Positions 1 through 8,320 of a stretch of DNA of 64,000 bases are shown piece by piece (position 1 is the stretch's first letter; each line of letters opens with the position of its first letter). Below the pieces are notes generated by a model. The model had not been told where the DNA came from. It saw only the letters and a list, made by a program, of their open reading frames with translations, and ran no database searches. The DNA comes from Tepidamorphus gemmatus (GTDB taxonomy: Bacteria > Pseudomonadota > Alphaproteobacteria > Rhizobiales > Tepidamorphaceae). Made by a program: the position numbers and the translations under genes. The DNA lies in assembly GCF_004346195.1 (NCBI RefSeq), contig NZ_SMAK01000002.1, forward strand, positions 248,001 to 312,000, read 5' to 3'.

Positions 1-291
1 GAGCCCCCGGCAGCCCGTATCGAATCCGTCTCCGTGCTGACCAACCGCCACCTCGCCATGGAGACCGACGCGATCTCCGTCTGGCCGCATCAGGTCGTTC
101 GCCGCGACCTGCTCGACGGGCGGCTGGTGCGGCTCCCGCTGCAGCTGTGGCAGGCGTCCGGGCCAGTTGGCGTCAGCCTGCGCGCGACCGGGCCGACCAG
201 TCCCGCCGCGGCCGCGATGCTGGATGAGCTGCGGGCGGTCGCCGCCGCGATCCGGGAGGAACGGCGTGGTGACGTGATATTCATGGAATGA
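1..291 (+). CDS. LysR-type transcriptional regulator, C-terminal end only
   Basis: The frame is open from base 1 and ends in TGA at 289-291, so only about 96 C-terminal residues are in the window. The tail has the form of the end of a LysR-type substrate-binding domain: a hydrophobic and charged stretch 'LAMETDAISVWP' followed by 'DLLDGRLVRLPL', matching the usual 'l..G.L..lp' near the end of these regulators. The DNA-binding domain would lie upstream of the window. It sits on the same strand 116 bp before the 3-hydroxyanthranilate genes, so it could be the pathway regulator; that is inference from position. No effector can be deduced. Confidence 0.65.
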   Translation, partial: EPPAARIESVSVLTNRHLAMETDAISVWPHQVVRRDLLDGRLVRLPLQLWQASGPVGVSLRATGPTSPAAAAMLDELRAVAAAIREERRGDVIFME

Positions 292-407
292 ATATCCAGA
301 TCGAGTAAATTCACTGTTCCGGCATATCGGTCGGTGTCATCCTTTCGCTCGGTCGGCCCTGTCGGACGAGTGCCGGCGGCCGCCCAGCGCAGATATCGGC
401 AACGGTC

Positions 408-866
408 ATGAGCGAGGCATCCGCCGGACGTCTGATACCTGGCAAACCCCGGCCCCGCGGCCGCTATCCGCATGTCAAGCGGGCCGGTGATTTCCTGTTC
501 GTCTCGGGAACCACCGCCCGGCGGCCCGACAATTCCATTGCGGGCGCCGAGGAGGACGAGATGGGCACCCGCCGGCTCGACATCCGCGTACAGACACGTG
601 CGGTGATCGAGAACATCCGCGACATCCTCGCCGCCGAGGGGGCCGGGCTCGAGGACATCGTCGAGATCACCGCCTATTTGGTCAGCATGAACGACTTCGG
701 CGGCTTCAACGAAGCCTACGCCGAGTATTTCGACTATTCGGGCCCGTCGCGGGCGACGGTTGCCGTCCACCAGCTCGCCCATCCCAACCTGCTGGTCGAG
801 CTCAAGGCTACAGCCTACAAGCCGCGCCCGCATCCCGCCCCACCTGCCACGAGGGACGAGCCATGA
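408..866 (+). CDS. nbaF: RidA-family 2-aminomuconate deaminase
   Basis: A 152-residue RidA/YjgF-fold protein. Family features are '[14 protein letters not shown]' near residue 30, '[17 protein letters not shown]' in the middle, and '[24 protein letters not shown]' split across the C-terminal third. Generic RidA proteins hydrolyse reactive imines, but this longer version next to 3-hydroxyanthranilate dioxygenase and ACMS decarboxylase fits the 2-aminomuconate deaminase of the modified meta-cleavage route, which releases ammonia and gives 4-oxalocrotonate. Its stop overlaps the start of the dioxygenase by 4 bases (863-866), so the two are translationally coupled. Family assignment is strong; the exact substrate is inferred from neighbours. 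The Shine-Dalgarno sequence is weak. Confidence 0.85.
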   Translation: MSEASAGRLIPGKPRPRGRYPHVKRAGDFLFVSGTTARRPDNSIAGAEEDEMGTRRLDIRVQTRAVIENIRDILAAEGAGLEDIVEITAYLVSMNDFGGFNEAYAEYFDYSGPSRATVAVHQLAHPNLLVELKATAYKPRPHPAPPATRDEP

Positions 867-1417
867 ACGTGCATCCCGCGCTGAAACCCTTCAATTTCCA
901 AGCCTGGATCCGGGAGAACGAGCATCTGCTGAAGCCGCCGGTCGGCAACAAGCACCTGTTCGACAACAAGACCAACATGATCGTGATGATCGTCGGCGGG
1001 CCGAACCGCCGGACCGACTTCCACGATGACCCGGTCGAGGAGTTCTTCTACCAGCTCAAGGGGGACATGATCCTGAAGGTCGCCGAGGGCGGGCGGATCT
1101 ATGACGTGCCGATCCGCGAGGGCGAGGTGTTCATGCTGCCCGCGCATTTCCGCCATTCGCCGCAGCGTCCGCAGACCGGGTCGATCGGCCTCGTGGTGGA
1201 AAGCCCCCGCACTCCCGACATGAAGGACGGCTTCGAGTGGTACTGCTTCGCGTGCGGCGCGCTCGTCCACCGCGTCGAGGTCGAGGTCAAGGACATCGTC
1301 AAGGACCTGCCGCCGCTCTACGAGGCCTTCTACGCCGACGAGGCGGCACGCACCTGCCCGAACTGCGGCGCGATCCATCCCGGCAAGACGCCGCCCGAGG
1401 GCTGGGCGGAGATCTGA
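863..1417 (+). CDS. nbaC: 3-hydroxyanthranilate 3,4-dioxygenase
   Basis: A 184-residue cupin dioxygenase that opens 3-hydroxyanthranilate to 2-amino-3-carboxymuconate semialdehyde. The expected non-haem iron ligands are visible as His54 and Glu60 ('FHDDPVEE') and His98 ('FRHSP'). Two cysteine pairs near the C-terminus (Cys128/Cys131 in 'CFACG' and Cys165/Cys168 in 'CPNCG') form the rubredoxin-like second iron site found in bacterial enzymes of this family. Length matches the bacterial family. It overlaps the deaminase gene by 4 bases and is followed, after 168 bp, by the decarboxylase that acts on its product. The fit of motifs, length and context is excellent. Confidence 0.96.
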   Translation: MNVHPALKPFNFQAWIRENEHLLKPPVGNKHLFDNKTNMIVMIVGGPNRRTDFHDDPVEEFFYQLKGDMILKVAEGGRIYDVPIREGEVFMLPAHFRHSPQRPQTGSIGLVVESPRTPDMKDGFEWYCFACGALVHRVEVEVKDIVKDLPPLYEAFYADEAARTCPNCGAIHPGKTPPEGWAEI

Positions 1418-1585
1418 CGTGGTGGTCGCCGCTTCGCCACTCCCTCATCGCGGAGGGCACTGTCGCGCCCCGGGCTCGGGAGGGAGCGAGCGACAAAGCC
1501 GCCACGATCCCGGCCCGTCGTTGTGAGATGGCCGGGATGACGCAGTCGCAGGTCCGCTACCGGTGCAGTCACGACAGGCCACCCC

Positions 1586-2623
1586 ATGACCGTCATTGAC
1601 ATGCACAGCCACTTCTTGCCGCGGGAGTGGCCCGATCTGGCCGAGCGGTTCGGCACGCCGGACTGGCCGTGGATAAAACATCTGGGCGACGGCCGCGCGA
1701 TGGTGATGGTCGGCGACCGCGAGTTCCGCCCGGTGTATTCGGCCTGCTGGGACGCCGACAAGCGGATCGAAGAGATGGATCGCGATGGCATCGACCTGCA
1801 GATCTTCTGCGCCACGCCGGTGCTGTTCGGCTACATGCGCAAGCCGCAGGAGGCCGCCGACTGCGCGCGGATGTTCAACGATGCCGCGCTCGAACTCGTC
1901 GCCTGCGCGCCGCGGCGGCTGGCCGCCCTGGCGCAGGTGCCGCTGCAGGATACCGACCTCGCCTGCCGCGAGGTCGAGCGGGCGATCGACGACGGGCATC
2001 TCGGCGTCCAGATCGGCAACCATGTCGGCGACCGCGATCTCGACGACGAGGGCCTGATCACCTTCCTCAGCCATTGCGCGGCGATCGGTGCGCCGGTGCT
2101 GGTGCATCCCTGGGACATGTTCGGCGGCCAGCGGATGTCGCGCTGGATGCTGCAATGGCTGGTAGCGATGCCGGCCGAGACACAGCTGTCGATTCTGTCG
2201 CTGATCCTGTCGGGGGCCTTCGAGCGGCTGCCGCGCTCACTCAAACTGTGCTTCGTGCATGGCGGCGGAAGCTTCGCCTATCTGCTGGGGCGCGCCGACA
2301 ACGCCTGGCATCATCGCGATCTGGTGCGCAAGGACTGTCCAAGGCCACCGTCGGCCTATCTCGACCGCTTCTTCGTGGATTCGGCCGTCTTCGACCCGCG
2401 CTCGCTCAAGCTGCTGGTCGACGTGATGGGCGCGGACCGGATAATGTTCGGCACCGACTATCCCTTCCCGCTCGGCGAGCAGTCCATGGGCAGGCTGGTG
2501 CGGACCGCGGAGGGACTGACCACGGAGGATCGGCGCAAGATACTCGGCTTGAATGCGGCAGCGTTCTTCGGAATCGAGGCCACCGCAACAATTGACAGCG
2601 GTGCCCGAACCGCGACAGTTTAA
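1586..2623 (+). CDS. nbaD: 2-amino-3-carboxymuconate-6-semialdehyde decarboxylase (ACMSD)
   Basis: A 345-residue amidohydrolase-superfamily protein. The zinc site is readable: 'DMHSHF' gives His7 and His9, 'VLVHPWD' gives His174, and 'GTDYPFP' gives Asp291; His225 in 'CFVHGGG' is the expected catalytic histidine. ACMSD non-oxidatively decarboxylates the product of 3-hydroxyanthranilate dioxygenase to 2-aminomuconate semialdehyde and so diverts it from quinolinate formation. The start ATG at 1586 gives the usual short N-terminus of the family ([10 protein letters not shown]). The dehydrogenase that should follow in the pathway is not in the window and may lie upstream of base 1 or elsewhere. 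Confidence 0.95.
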   Translation: MTVIDMHSHFLPREWPDLAERFGTPDWPWIKHLGDGRAMVMVGDREFRPVYSACWDADKRIEEMDRDGIDLQIFCATPVLFGYMRKPQEAADCARMFNDAALELVACAPRRLAALAQVPLQDTDLACREVERAIDDGHLGVQIGNHVGDRDLDDEGLITFLSHCAAIGAPVLVHPWDMFGGQRMSRWMLQWLVAMPAETQLSILSLILSGAFERLPRSLKLCFVHGGGSFAYLLGRADNAWHHRDLVRKDCPRPPSAYLDRFFVDSAVFDPRSLKLLVDVMGADRIMFGTDYPFPLGEQSMGRLVRTAEGLTTEDRRKILGLNAAAFFGIEATATIDSGARTATV

Positions 2624-2696
2624 GCCTAAAATAAAATCGGCGTCGGCGCGCAGCCGTCGCCAGGGGTACAGCATAAGACCAATGGGAGCATGCAAG

Positions 2697-3872
2697 ATGG
2701 CAGTACGACTCTCGCTCGCCGCGATCGGCTTCGGAGTGGCCGTCGCCACCGCGCCGGCAATGGCCGATCCGGTCAAGATCGGCATGATCACCACCCTGTC
2801 CGGCCCTGCGGGCTATCTCGGCGAGGACGTTCGCGATGGCTTCCTGCTGGCGATGGACGAGGAGGGCGGCAAGCTCGGCGGTGCGGACGTCTCGCTGATC
2901 GTCGAGGACGATGGCCTGAAGCCGGAGACCGCCCAGCAGATCGCCGACCGCATGATCAAGCGCGATGGTGTCGAGCTGATAACCGGCGTCATCTTCTCCA
3001 ATATCGCGCCGGTTGTCGCGCCGATGGCGCTCGGGGCGGGCCTGTTCTACGTGTCGCCGAACGCGGCGCCGTCAACCTTTGCCGGCGAGAAGTGCCACGA
3101 GGACTATTTCGTCATCTCCTGGCAGAACGACAACCTGCACGAGGCCGCCGGCATCGCTGCGGAAAAGGCGGGCAAGAAGTCGGCCGTCGTGCTCGCTCCC
3201 AACTATCAGGCTGGCAAGGATGCCATCGCCGGCTTCAAGCGCTACTTCAAGGGCCAGATCGTCGACGAGATCTATACCCAGCTTGGCCAGACCGATTATG
3301 CTGCCGAGATCGCCAAGATCCGTGCCGCCAACCCGGAGATGGTGTTCTACTTCCTGCCCGGCGGCATGGGGATCAACTTCATGAAGCAGTATGACCAGGC
3401 AGGCCTCAAGGACTCCATCCCGCTGATCGTCTCGGCGCCGAGCCTCGAGCAACGCATCATGGAGGCGGTCGGCGACGGCTCGATCGGGGTCGCGACCTCG
3501 AGCCACTGGAACATCGACCTCGACAACGCCGTGAACAAGCGCTTCGTCGAGGGCTTCCGGGCAAAGTATGGCCGCGAACCCACGCCGTATGCCGCGCAGG
3601 GCTACGACACCGCCAAGGCGATCGCCGCGGGCCTCAAGGCCTCGGGCGGCAAGATCAAGGCCGACAAGGACGCTTTCCGGGCGGGCATCAAGGCCGGCGA
3701 CTTCGAGTCGACCCGCGGCGACTTCAAGTTCGGCAAGAACAACCATCCGATCAACACCTGGTACTCGATCAAGGTCGAGAAGGGCGATGACGGCAAGCTC
3801 CACCTGGTGACCACCGGCGTGATCGCCGAGGATCTGGTCGATGCCTATGCCGATCAGTGCGCGATGAACTGA
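2697..3872 (+). CDS. ABC transporter substrate-binding protein, branched-chain/aromatic type
   Basis: Periplasmic type I solute-binding protein of the Leu/Ile/Val-binding family, 391 residues from this start. A signal peptide (hydrophobic core about residues 5-20, cleavage near 'AMA-DP' at 23/24) precedes 'VKIGMITTLSGPAG', the typical first strand. The ATG at 2697 has GGGAG 8 bases upstream; an in-frame ATG at 2682 is the main alternative and adds five residues. The genes for two permeases and two ATPases follow directly. Because it sits between ACMS decarboxylase and a formamidase-type hydrolase, the ligand is more likely an aromatic pathway compound (kynurenine, tryptophan, anthranilate type) than a branched-chain amino acid; this is inference. 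Confidence 0.9.
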   Translation: MAVRLSLAAIGFGVAVATAPAMADPVKIGMITTLSGPAGYLGEDVRDGFLLAMDEEGGKLGGADVSLIVEDDGLKPETAQQIADRMIKRDGVELITGVIFSNIAPVVAPMALGAGLFYVSPNAAPSTFAGEKCHEDYFVISWQNDNLHEAAGIAAEKAGKKSAVVLAPNYQAGKDAIAGFKRYFKGQIVDEIYTQLGQTDYAAEIAKIRAANPEMVFYFLPGGMGINFMKQYDQAGLKDSIPLIVSAPSLEQRIMEAVGDGSIGVATSSHWNIDLDNAVNKRFVEGFRAKYGREPTPYAAQGYDTAKAIAAGLKASGGKIKADKDAFRAGIKAGDFESTRGDFKFGKNNHPINTWYSIKVEKGDDGKLHLVTTGVIAEDLVDAYADQCAMN

Positions 3873-3889
3873 CCGACGCTCCGAGGCGC

Positions 3890-3915
3890 GCGGGCGGCCC
3901 GTGGCGGCCGTCCGC
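3890..3915 (+). promoter_or_regulatory. Intergenic hairpin between binding-protein and permease genes
   Basis: A 10-bp stem (3890-3899 with 3906-3915, one G-U pair) closes a 6-base loop, 17 bases after the binding-protein stop. There is no U-tract, so it is unlikely to be a full terminator. Such hairpins after binding-protein genes often protect the upstream message and give more binding protein than membrane components; that role is inferred. Confidence 0.5.
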
Positions 3916-3957
3916 GTCCGGTCGAGACGGGGACGTTCCGGGGGGAGACGCCGACCC

Positions 3958-4875
3958 ATGCTGCTGTTCATCGAGCAGACCCTCAACGGGTTGCAACTCG
4001 GCATCTTCCTGTTCCTCGTCGCGGCGGGGTTGACCCTCATCTTCGGCATCATGGGCGTCATCAATCTCGCCCACGGATCGCTGTTCATGATTGGCGCCTA
4101 TGTCGCGGCGACGGTCACGCGGATGACGGGGTCATTCGCCCTCGGCCTCCTGGCCGCGCTGCCCGCAACCGCTCTGGCGGGCATCCTGATCGAGGTGATC
4201 GTCATCCGCCGGCTCTATCCGCGCGATCATCTCGACCAGGTGCTGGCGACATTCGGGCTGATCCTGTTCATCAACGAGGCGGTCACGATGGTCTGGGGGC
4301 GCACTCCCCTGTTCCTGAATGTTCCGCCGGCTCTGAGCGGTTCGATCGAGATCATTCCCGGCGTCCCCTACCCGGTCTACCGGATCGCGATCATCGTCGC
4401 CGGCGTTCTGGTGGCGCTCCTGATGTGGCTGATCATCGCGCGGACCCGGATCGGAATGCTGATCCGCGCAGGATCGACGAACCGGGAGATGGTCGGCGCG
4501 CTCGGCGTCGACATCGCCCTGCTCTACACCGCCCTGTTCGCGGCCGGTGCCGTCTTCGCGGGGTTCGCGGGCGCGATGGCCGGTCCGCTCGTATCCGTTC
4601 AGGTCGGCATGGGCGAACAGATCCTCATCCTCGCCTTCGTGGTGATCGTCATCGGCGGCATCGGGTCGATCCGCGGCGCGCTGGTCGGCGCGGTGCTGGT
4701 CGGCGTTGTCGATACCCTGGGCCGCGCCTTCGTGCCCGACATGCTGAAGCTGTTCATGCCCCCGGCCGAAGCGGACGGGGTGGGTGCAGGGCTTGCCTCG
4801 ATGATGGTCTACCTGCTGATGGCCGTCGTGCTGGTGATGCGGCCGAGCGGGCTGTTTCCCGTGGCGGTGCGCTGA
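3958..4875 (+). CDS. livH: Branched-chain-type ABC transporter permease (LivH family)
   Basis: A 305-residue integral membrane protein with about eight hydrophobic segments and the LivH signature 'GVINLAHG' at about residues 33-40. The ATG at 3958 is preceded by GGGGAG about 10 bases upstream; an earlier in-frame start at 3901 would add an Arg-rich leader and is unlikely. It forms half of the transmembrane channel, with LivM as partner. It lies 85 bp after the binding-protein gene, with a hairpin between them, and one base before livM. Substrate specificity comes from the binding protein and is probably aromatic here. Confidence 0.93.
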   Translation: MLLFIEQTLNGLQLGIFLFLVAAGLTLIFGIMGVINLAHGSLFMIGAYVAATVTRMTGSFALGLLAALPATALAGILIEVIVIRRLYPRDHLDQVLATFGLILFINEAVTMVWGRTPLFLNVPPALSGSIEIIPGVPYPVYRIAIIVAGVLVALLMWLIIARTRIGMLIRAGSTNREMVGALGVDIALLYTALFAAGAVFAGFAGAMAGPLVSVQVGMGEQILILAFVVIVIGGIGSIRGALVGAVLVGVVDTLGRAFVPDMLKLFMPPAEADGVGAGLASMMVYLLMAVVLVMRPSGLFPVAVR

Positions 4876-4876
4876 C

Positions 4877-5887
4877 ATGCCGGCGTCCTGGGAACGGCCG
4901 TTGCTGATCGGGGGCCTCATCCTGCTGATCGCCTTCCCGTTCCTCGCCGAGGCGACGGGCAACGCCTACATGACCTCGACGCTGACCCGAATCCTGATCC
5001 TGGCGATCGCCGCCGTCAGCCTGGATCTGATCCTCGGCTATTGCGGTCTGGTCAGTTTCGGCCATGCCGCATATCTCGGCGTCGGCGCCTATGTGGTCGC
5101 GATCCTGTCCTTTCACGCCTATGACGGATCGGACCTGTTGGGCCTGCCGGGCACCACCTACGCGCCGTTGGTCTGGCCGCTCGCGATCCTCGTCTCGGCC
5201 TTGGCCGCTCTCGCCATCGGCGCCCTGTCGCTGCGAACGTCAGGCGTCTACTTCATCATGATCACGCTGGCCTTTGCGCAGATGCTGTTCTTCCTGTTCG
5301 TGTCCCTGCAGCGATATGGCGGCGACGATGGGCTGTTCATGTTCGCGGGCCGCAGCGAATTGCCCGGGATCGGTATCGACGACGATCGCACCTTCTATTT
5401 CGTGGCGCTGGCCGCGCTGACGGGATTCGTGCTGCTGTGCCGGGCAATCGTCGCCTCGCGTTTCGGGCGGGTGCTGCAGGGTATCCGACAGAACGAGCGG
5501 CGGATGGTGATGCTCGGCTTTCCGGTTTACCGCTACAAGCTCGTCGCCTTCGTCATTGCCGGGGCCGGCGCGGGCCTGGCCGGCGCGCTGCTCGCCAATC
5601 ACACCCGCTTCGTATCGCCGGACATGCTCCACTGGACCAAATCCGGCGACATCCTGATCATGGTGATCCTCGGCGGCATCGGCACGCTGACCGGCCCGAT
5701 CCTCGGTGCCGGCGCGTTTCTTGCCATCGAGGAGTTCCTGCCGGTCGTGTTCGGCGACATGGGCTTCGAACTGCTCAAGGATCATTGGCGCGTGGTGTTT
5801 GGGCCGATGCTGATCGTGTTCGTCCTGTTCGCCCGGCGCGGCATCTACGGCATGCTGTTTCCCCGGAGGAACGGCGATGGCCATTGA
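4877..5887 (+). CDS. livM: Branched-chain-type ABC transporter permease (LivM family)
   Basis: A 336-residue membrane protein with the LivM pattern 'LDLILGYCGLVSFGHAAYLG' at roughly residues 48-67, a central periplasmic loop and a C-terminal ABC-ATPase contact loop 'RFGRVLQGIRQNERR'. It pairs with LivH to form the membrane channel of the importer. It starts one base after the livH stop and overlaps the ATPase gene livG by 11 bases, indicating a tightly coupled transport operon. Confidence 0.93.
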   Translation: MPASWERPLLIGGLILLIAFPFLAEATGNAYMTSTLTRILILAIAAVSLDLILGYCGLVSFGHAAYLGVGAYVVAILSFHAYDGSDLLGLPGTTYAPLVWPLAILVSALAALAIGALSLRTSGVYFIMITLAFAQMLFFLFVSLQRYGGDDGLFMFAGRSELPGIGIDDDRTFYFVALAALTGFVLLCRAIVASRFGRVLQGIRQNERRMVMLGFPVYRYKLVAFVIAGAGAGLAGALLANHTRFVSPDMLHWTKSGDILIMVILGGIGTLTGPILGAGAFLAIEEFLPVVFGDMGFELLKDHWRVVFGPMLIVFVLFARRGIYGMLFPRRNGDGH

Positions 5888-6635
5888 GGCGCCGCTGCTG
5901 AAGGTGGAGGCCCTTTGCAAGTCGTTCGGCGCGTTGCGGGCGACCGACGGGCTCGACCTCGAGGTCACGGAGGGCGAGATCCACGCCCTGATCGGGCCCA
6001 ATGGCGCCGGGAAGACGACGCTCATCAATCAGCTGTCGGGGGAAATGACTCCCGACTCCGGGCGCATCCTGTTCGACGGCATGGACATAACCGCCGTGCC
6101 AGGCTACCGGCGGCCGCATCTGGGGCTGGTTCGATCGTTCCAGATCACTTCGATCTTCCCGGATTTCTCGGTTCTGGCCAATGTCGCGCTGGCCGCACAG
6201 TCGCGTACCGGCCACAGCTTCCATTTCTTCCGGCCGGTGGCGCGCGATGCCTCGCTCAATGTCGAGGCGCTGGCGGCACTCGAGACCGTCCGGCTCGCGG
6301 ATCAGGCCGACCGGCCGGCGCGGGCCCTGTCACACGGCCAGCAGCGGCGTCTCGAGCTCGCCATGGCGATGGCCCTGAAGCCCCGCCTGGTGCTGCTCGA
6401 CGAGCCGATGGCGGGAATGGGGCCCGACGAGAGCGCCTTCGTGATCGAGGTACTGTCCGGCCTGCGCGGCAAGGTCACGATGCTGCTGATCGAGCACGAC
6501 ATGGACGCCGTGTTCGCGCTCGCGGACCGCGTGACGGTACTGGTCTACGGCCGGGCGATCGCCAGCGGCCGCCCCGCAGAGATCCGGGCCGATCCTGCAG
6601 TGCGCGAGGCCTATCTCGGCGAGGAGGCTGCGTGA
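5877..6635 (+). CDS. livG: Branched-chain-type ABC transporter ATPase (LivG family)
   Basis: A 252-residue ABC ATPase. Walker A is 'GPNGAGKTT' (residues 40-48), the signature is the variant 'LSHGQ' (151-155) that is common in LivG proteins, and Walker B is 'LVLLDEP' (171-177), followed by the switch histidine in 'LIEHDMD'. It overlaps livM by 11 bases, and its stop TGA shares a base with the livF start. It energises import together with LivF. Confidence 0.94.
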   Translation: MAIEAPLLKVEALCKSFGALRATDGLDLEVTEGEIHALIGPNGAGKTTLINQLSGEMTPDSGRILFDGMDITAVPGYRRPHLGLVRSFQITSIFPDFSVLANVALAAQSRTGHSFHFFRPVARDASLNVEALAALETVRLADQADRPARALSHGQQRRLELAMAMALKPRLVLLDEPMAGMGPDESAFVIEVLSGLRGKVTMLLIEHDMDAVFALADRVTVLVYGRAIASGRPAEIRADPAVREAYLGEEAA

Positions 6636-7336
6636 TGCTGCGCCTGTCCGGCGTCGAGACCTTCTACGGCCACAGCCAGGTGCTGTTCGGCGTCGATCTC
6701 GAACTCGGCGTCGGCGAGGTGGTGACGCTGATGGGGCGCAACGGGATGGGCAAGACCACCACGGTACGCTCGATCCTCGGGCTGACGCCGCCGCGTCGTG
6801 GCCGCGTCGTCTTCGAGGGGACCGATGTTGCCGGCTGGAAGTCCTACCGCATCGGTCGGCTCGGCATCGGCCTGGTGCCGGAGGGACGGCAGATCTTTCC
6901 CACCCTCAGCGTGCGCGAGAACCTGGTCGCGACCGCCGCGAATCGGTCCCGGCGGCCGGACCCGTGGACGCTCGACCGCGTCTTCGGTCTGTTCCCGCGG
7001 CTTGGTGAGCGGCAGTCGCAGCGCGGTTCGTCGCTGTCGGGTGGCGAGCAGCAGATGCTGGCGATCGGGCGTGCGCTGATGACCAATCCGAGGCTCTTGA
7101 TCCTTGACGAGGCGACGGAGGGTCTGGCGCCGCTGATCCGCGAGGAGATCTGGAGCGTGATCGAGCGCCTGAAGCGCGATGGCCAGTCGATCCTGCTCAT
7201 CGACAAGAACCTGTCGGCGCTGAAACGCATCGCCGACCGGCATTTCATCATGGAGAAGGGCCGCGTGGTCTGGTCCGGGACGACGGCCGACCTCGACGCC
7301 GATCCTCACGTCGCCCACCGCTATCTGGGAGTCTGA
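6635..7336 (+). CDS. livF: Branched-chain-type ABC transporter ATPase (LivF family)
   Basis: A 233-residue ABC ATPase. Walker A is 'GRNGMGKTT' (34-42), 'VPEGRQIFPTLSV' (81-93) is the LivF hallmark, the signature is 'LSGGEQQ' (134-140) and Walker B is 'LLILDEA' (154-160). The ATG at 6635 overlaps the livG stop by one base and has GAGGAGG seven bases upstream. With LivG it forms the ATPase pair of the importer. The next gene starts only five bases after its stop, which ties the transporter to the catabolic genes. Confidence 0.94.
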   Translation: MLRLSGVETFYGHSQVLFGVDLELGVGEVVTLMGRNGMGKTTTVRSILGLTPPRRGRVVFEGTDVAGWKSYRIGRLGIGLVPEGRQIFPTLSVRENLVATAANRSRRPDPWTLDRVFGLFPRLGERQSQRGSSLSGGEQQMLAIGRALMTNPRLLILDEATEGLAPLIREEIWSVIERLKRDGQSILLIDKNLSALKRIADRHFIMEKGRVVWSGTTADLDADPHVAHRYLGV

Positions 7337-7341
7337 CAGCT

Positions 7342-8202
7342 GTGACGGCGATCTATCGAGGCATGGACCGCGCCACCCTCGACCGCGAGTACGCCCCGCG
7401 CAACACGGTGGCCTCGCTCGATCCCTATCTGGAGCGCTATGCGGCGCAGTCGGCCGAGATGCGCGCGACGCTGCCCTGCCATCTCGATGTCGCATACGGT
7501 CCGAGCGAGCCCGAGGTAATGGACATCTTCCCCGCCGGTGTCGGCGCGCCGGTCTTCGTCTACATCCATGGCGGCTACTGGCGGGTTCTCACAAAGGACG
7601 AATCCTCCTTCATGGCGCGATGCTTCACCGAGTCGGGCGTCGCGCTGGCCGCCCTCTCCTACGCGCTCGCGCCGGGCGCCAGCCTCGACGAGATCGTGCG
7701 AGAATGCCGCGCCGCAATTGCCTGGCTCCACCGCAACGGCGACGAGTTCGGGATCGACCCGGACCGCATCTTCGTGGGCGGCCACTCTGCCGGCGCCCAC
7801 CTGACGGGAATGCTGGTGTCTGGCGGCTGGCACGAGGCATTCGGCGTGCCCGAGAATGTCATCAAGGGCGGCATCGCGGTCAGCGGCCTCTACGACCTCG
7901 AACCGGTGCGTCTCGGCGAACCCAACGTCTGGTTGCGGCTCGATGTCGAGGCCGCGGCGCGCAACAGCCCCATGCTGCATCTGCCGGAGAATGGCTGTCC
8001 GCTCATCGTCGCCTGGGGCGACGCCGAGACCTCCGAGTTTAAGCGCCAGAGCCGCGACTACGCTGCGGCCTGGGCGGCACGCGGCTTTCCCGTGAACGCC
8101 TTCGAGGTCCCCGGCCGCAACCACTACGACGTCATCCTCGATCTCGCAGATCCTTCGCGCCGCCTTGCCGCCGACTCCCTTGCGATGATCTCCGGCGGCT
8201 GA
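7342..8202 (+). CDS. Alpha/beta hydrolase, kynurenine formamidase (AFMID) type
   Basis: A 286-residue alpha/beta-hydrolase starting at GTG (7342), five bases after livF. 'YRGMDRATLDREY' at the N-terminus, the oxyanion motif 'HGGYW' (76-80) and the nucleophile elbow 'GHSAG' with Ser149 are the combination seen in the animal-type arylformamidase family, which hydrolyses N-formyl-L-kynurenine to kynurenine and formate. A histidine in 'GRNHYD' near the C-terminus completes the triad. This differs from the metal-dependent KynB of most bacteria. The neighbouring 3-hydroxyanthranilate genes and the formate ligase gene support the reaction; a related amide or ester substrate cannot be excluded. Confidence 0.8.
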   Translation: MTAIYRGMDRATLDREYAPRNTVASLDPYLERYAAQSAEMRATLPCHLDVAYGPSEPEVMDIFPAGVGAPVFVYIHGGYWRVLTKDESSFMARCFTESGVALAALSYALAPGASLDEIVRECRAAIAWLHRNGDEFGIDPDRIFVGGHSAGAHLTGMLVSGGWHEAFGVPENVIKGGIAVSGLYDLEPVRLGEPNVWLRLDVEAAARNSPMLHLPENGCPLIVAWGDAETSEFKRQSRDYAAAWAARGFPVNAFEVPGRNHYDVILDLADPSRRLAADSLAMISGG

Positions 8203-8320
8203 TGGCGGCAGCGCCGTTGGCGCAATTTGAGGCCGTCGAGGTCGCGTCCGCACCGGCCGACACGCCCCGAGGTGGTGCACAGTCCGCGCCGGAACGGATC
8301 AGGGTCGTGAGGGGGAGCCC

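Noticed and set aside
1440-1486. Inverted repeat CTCCCTC/GAGGGAG between nbaC and nbaD
   Set aside because: The arms are only 7 bases with a 33-base loop; in GC-rich DNA this is not enough to claim a regulatory site.
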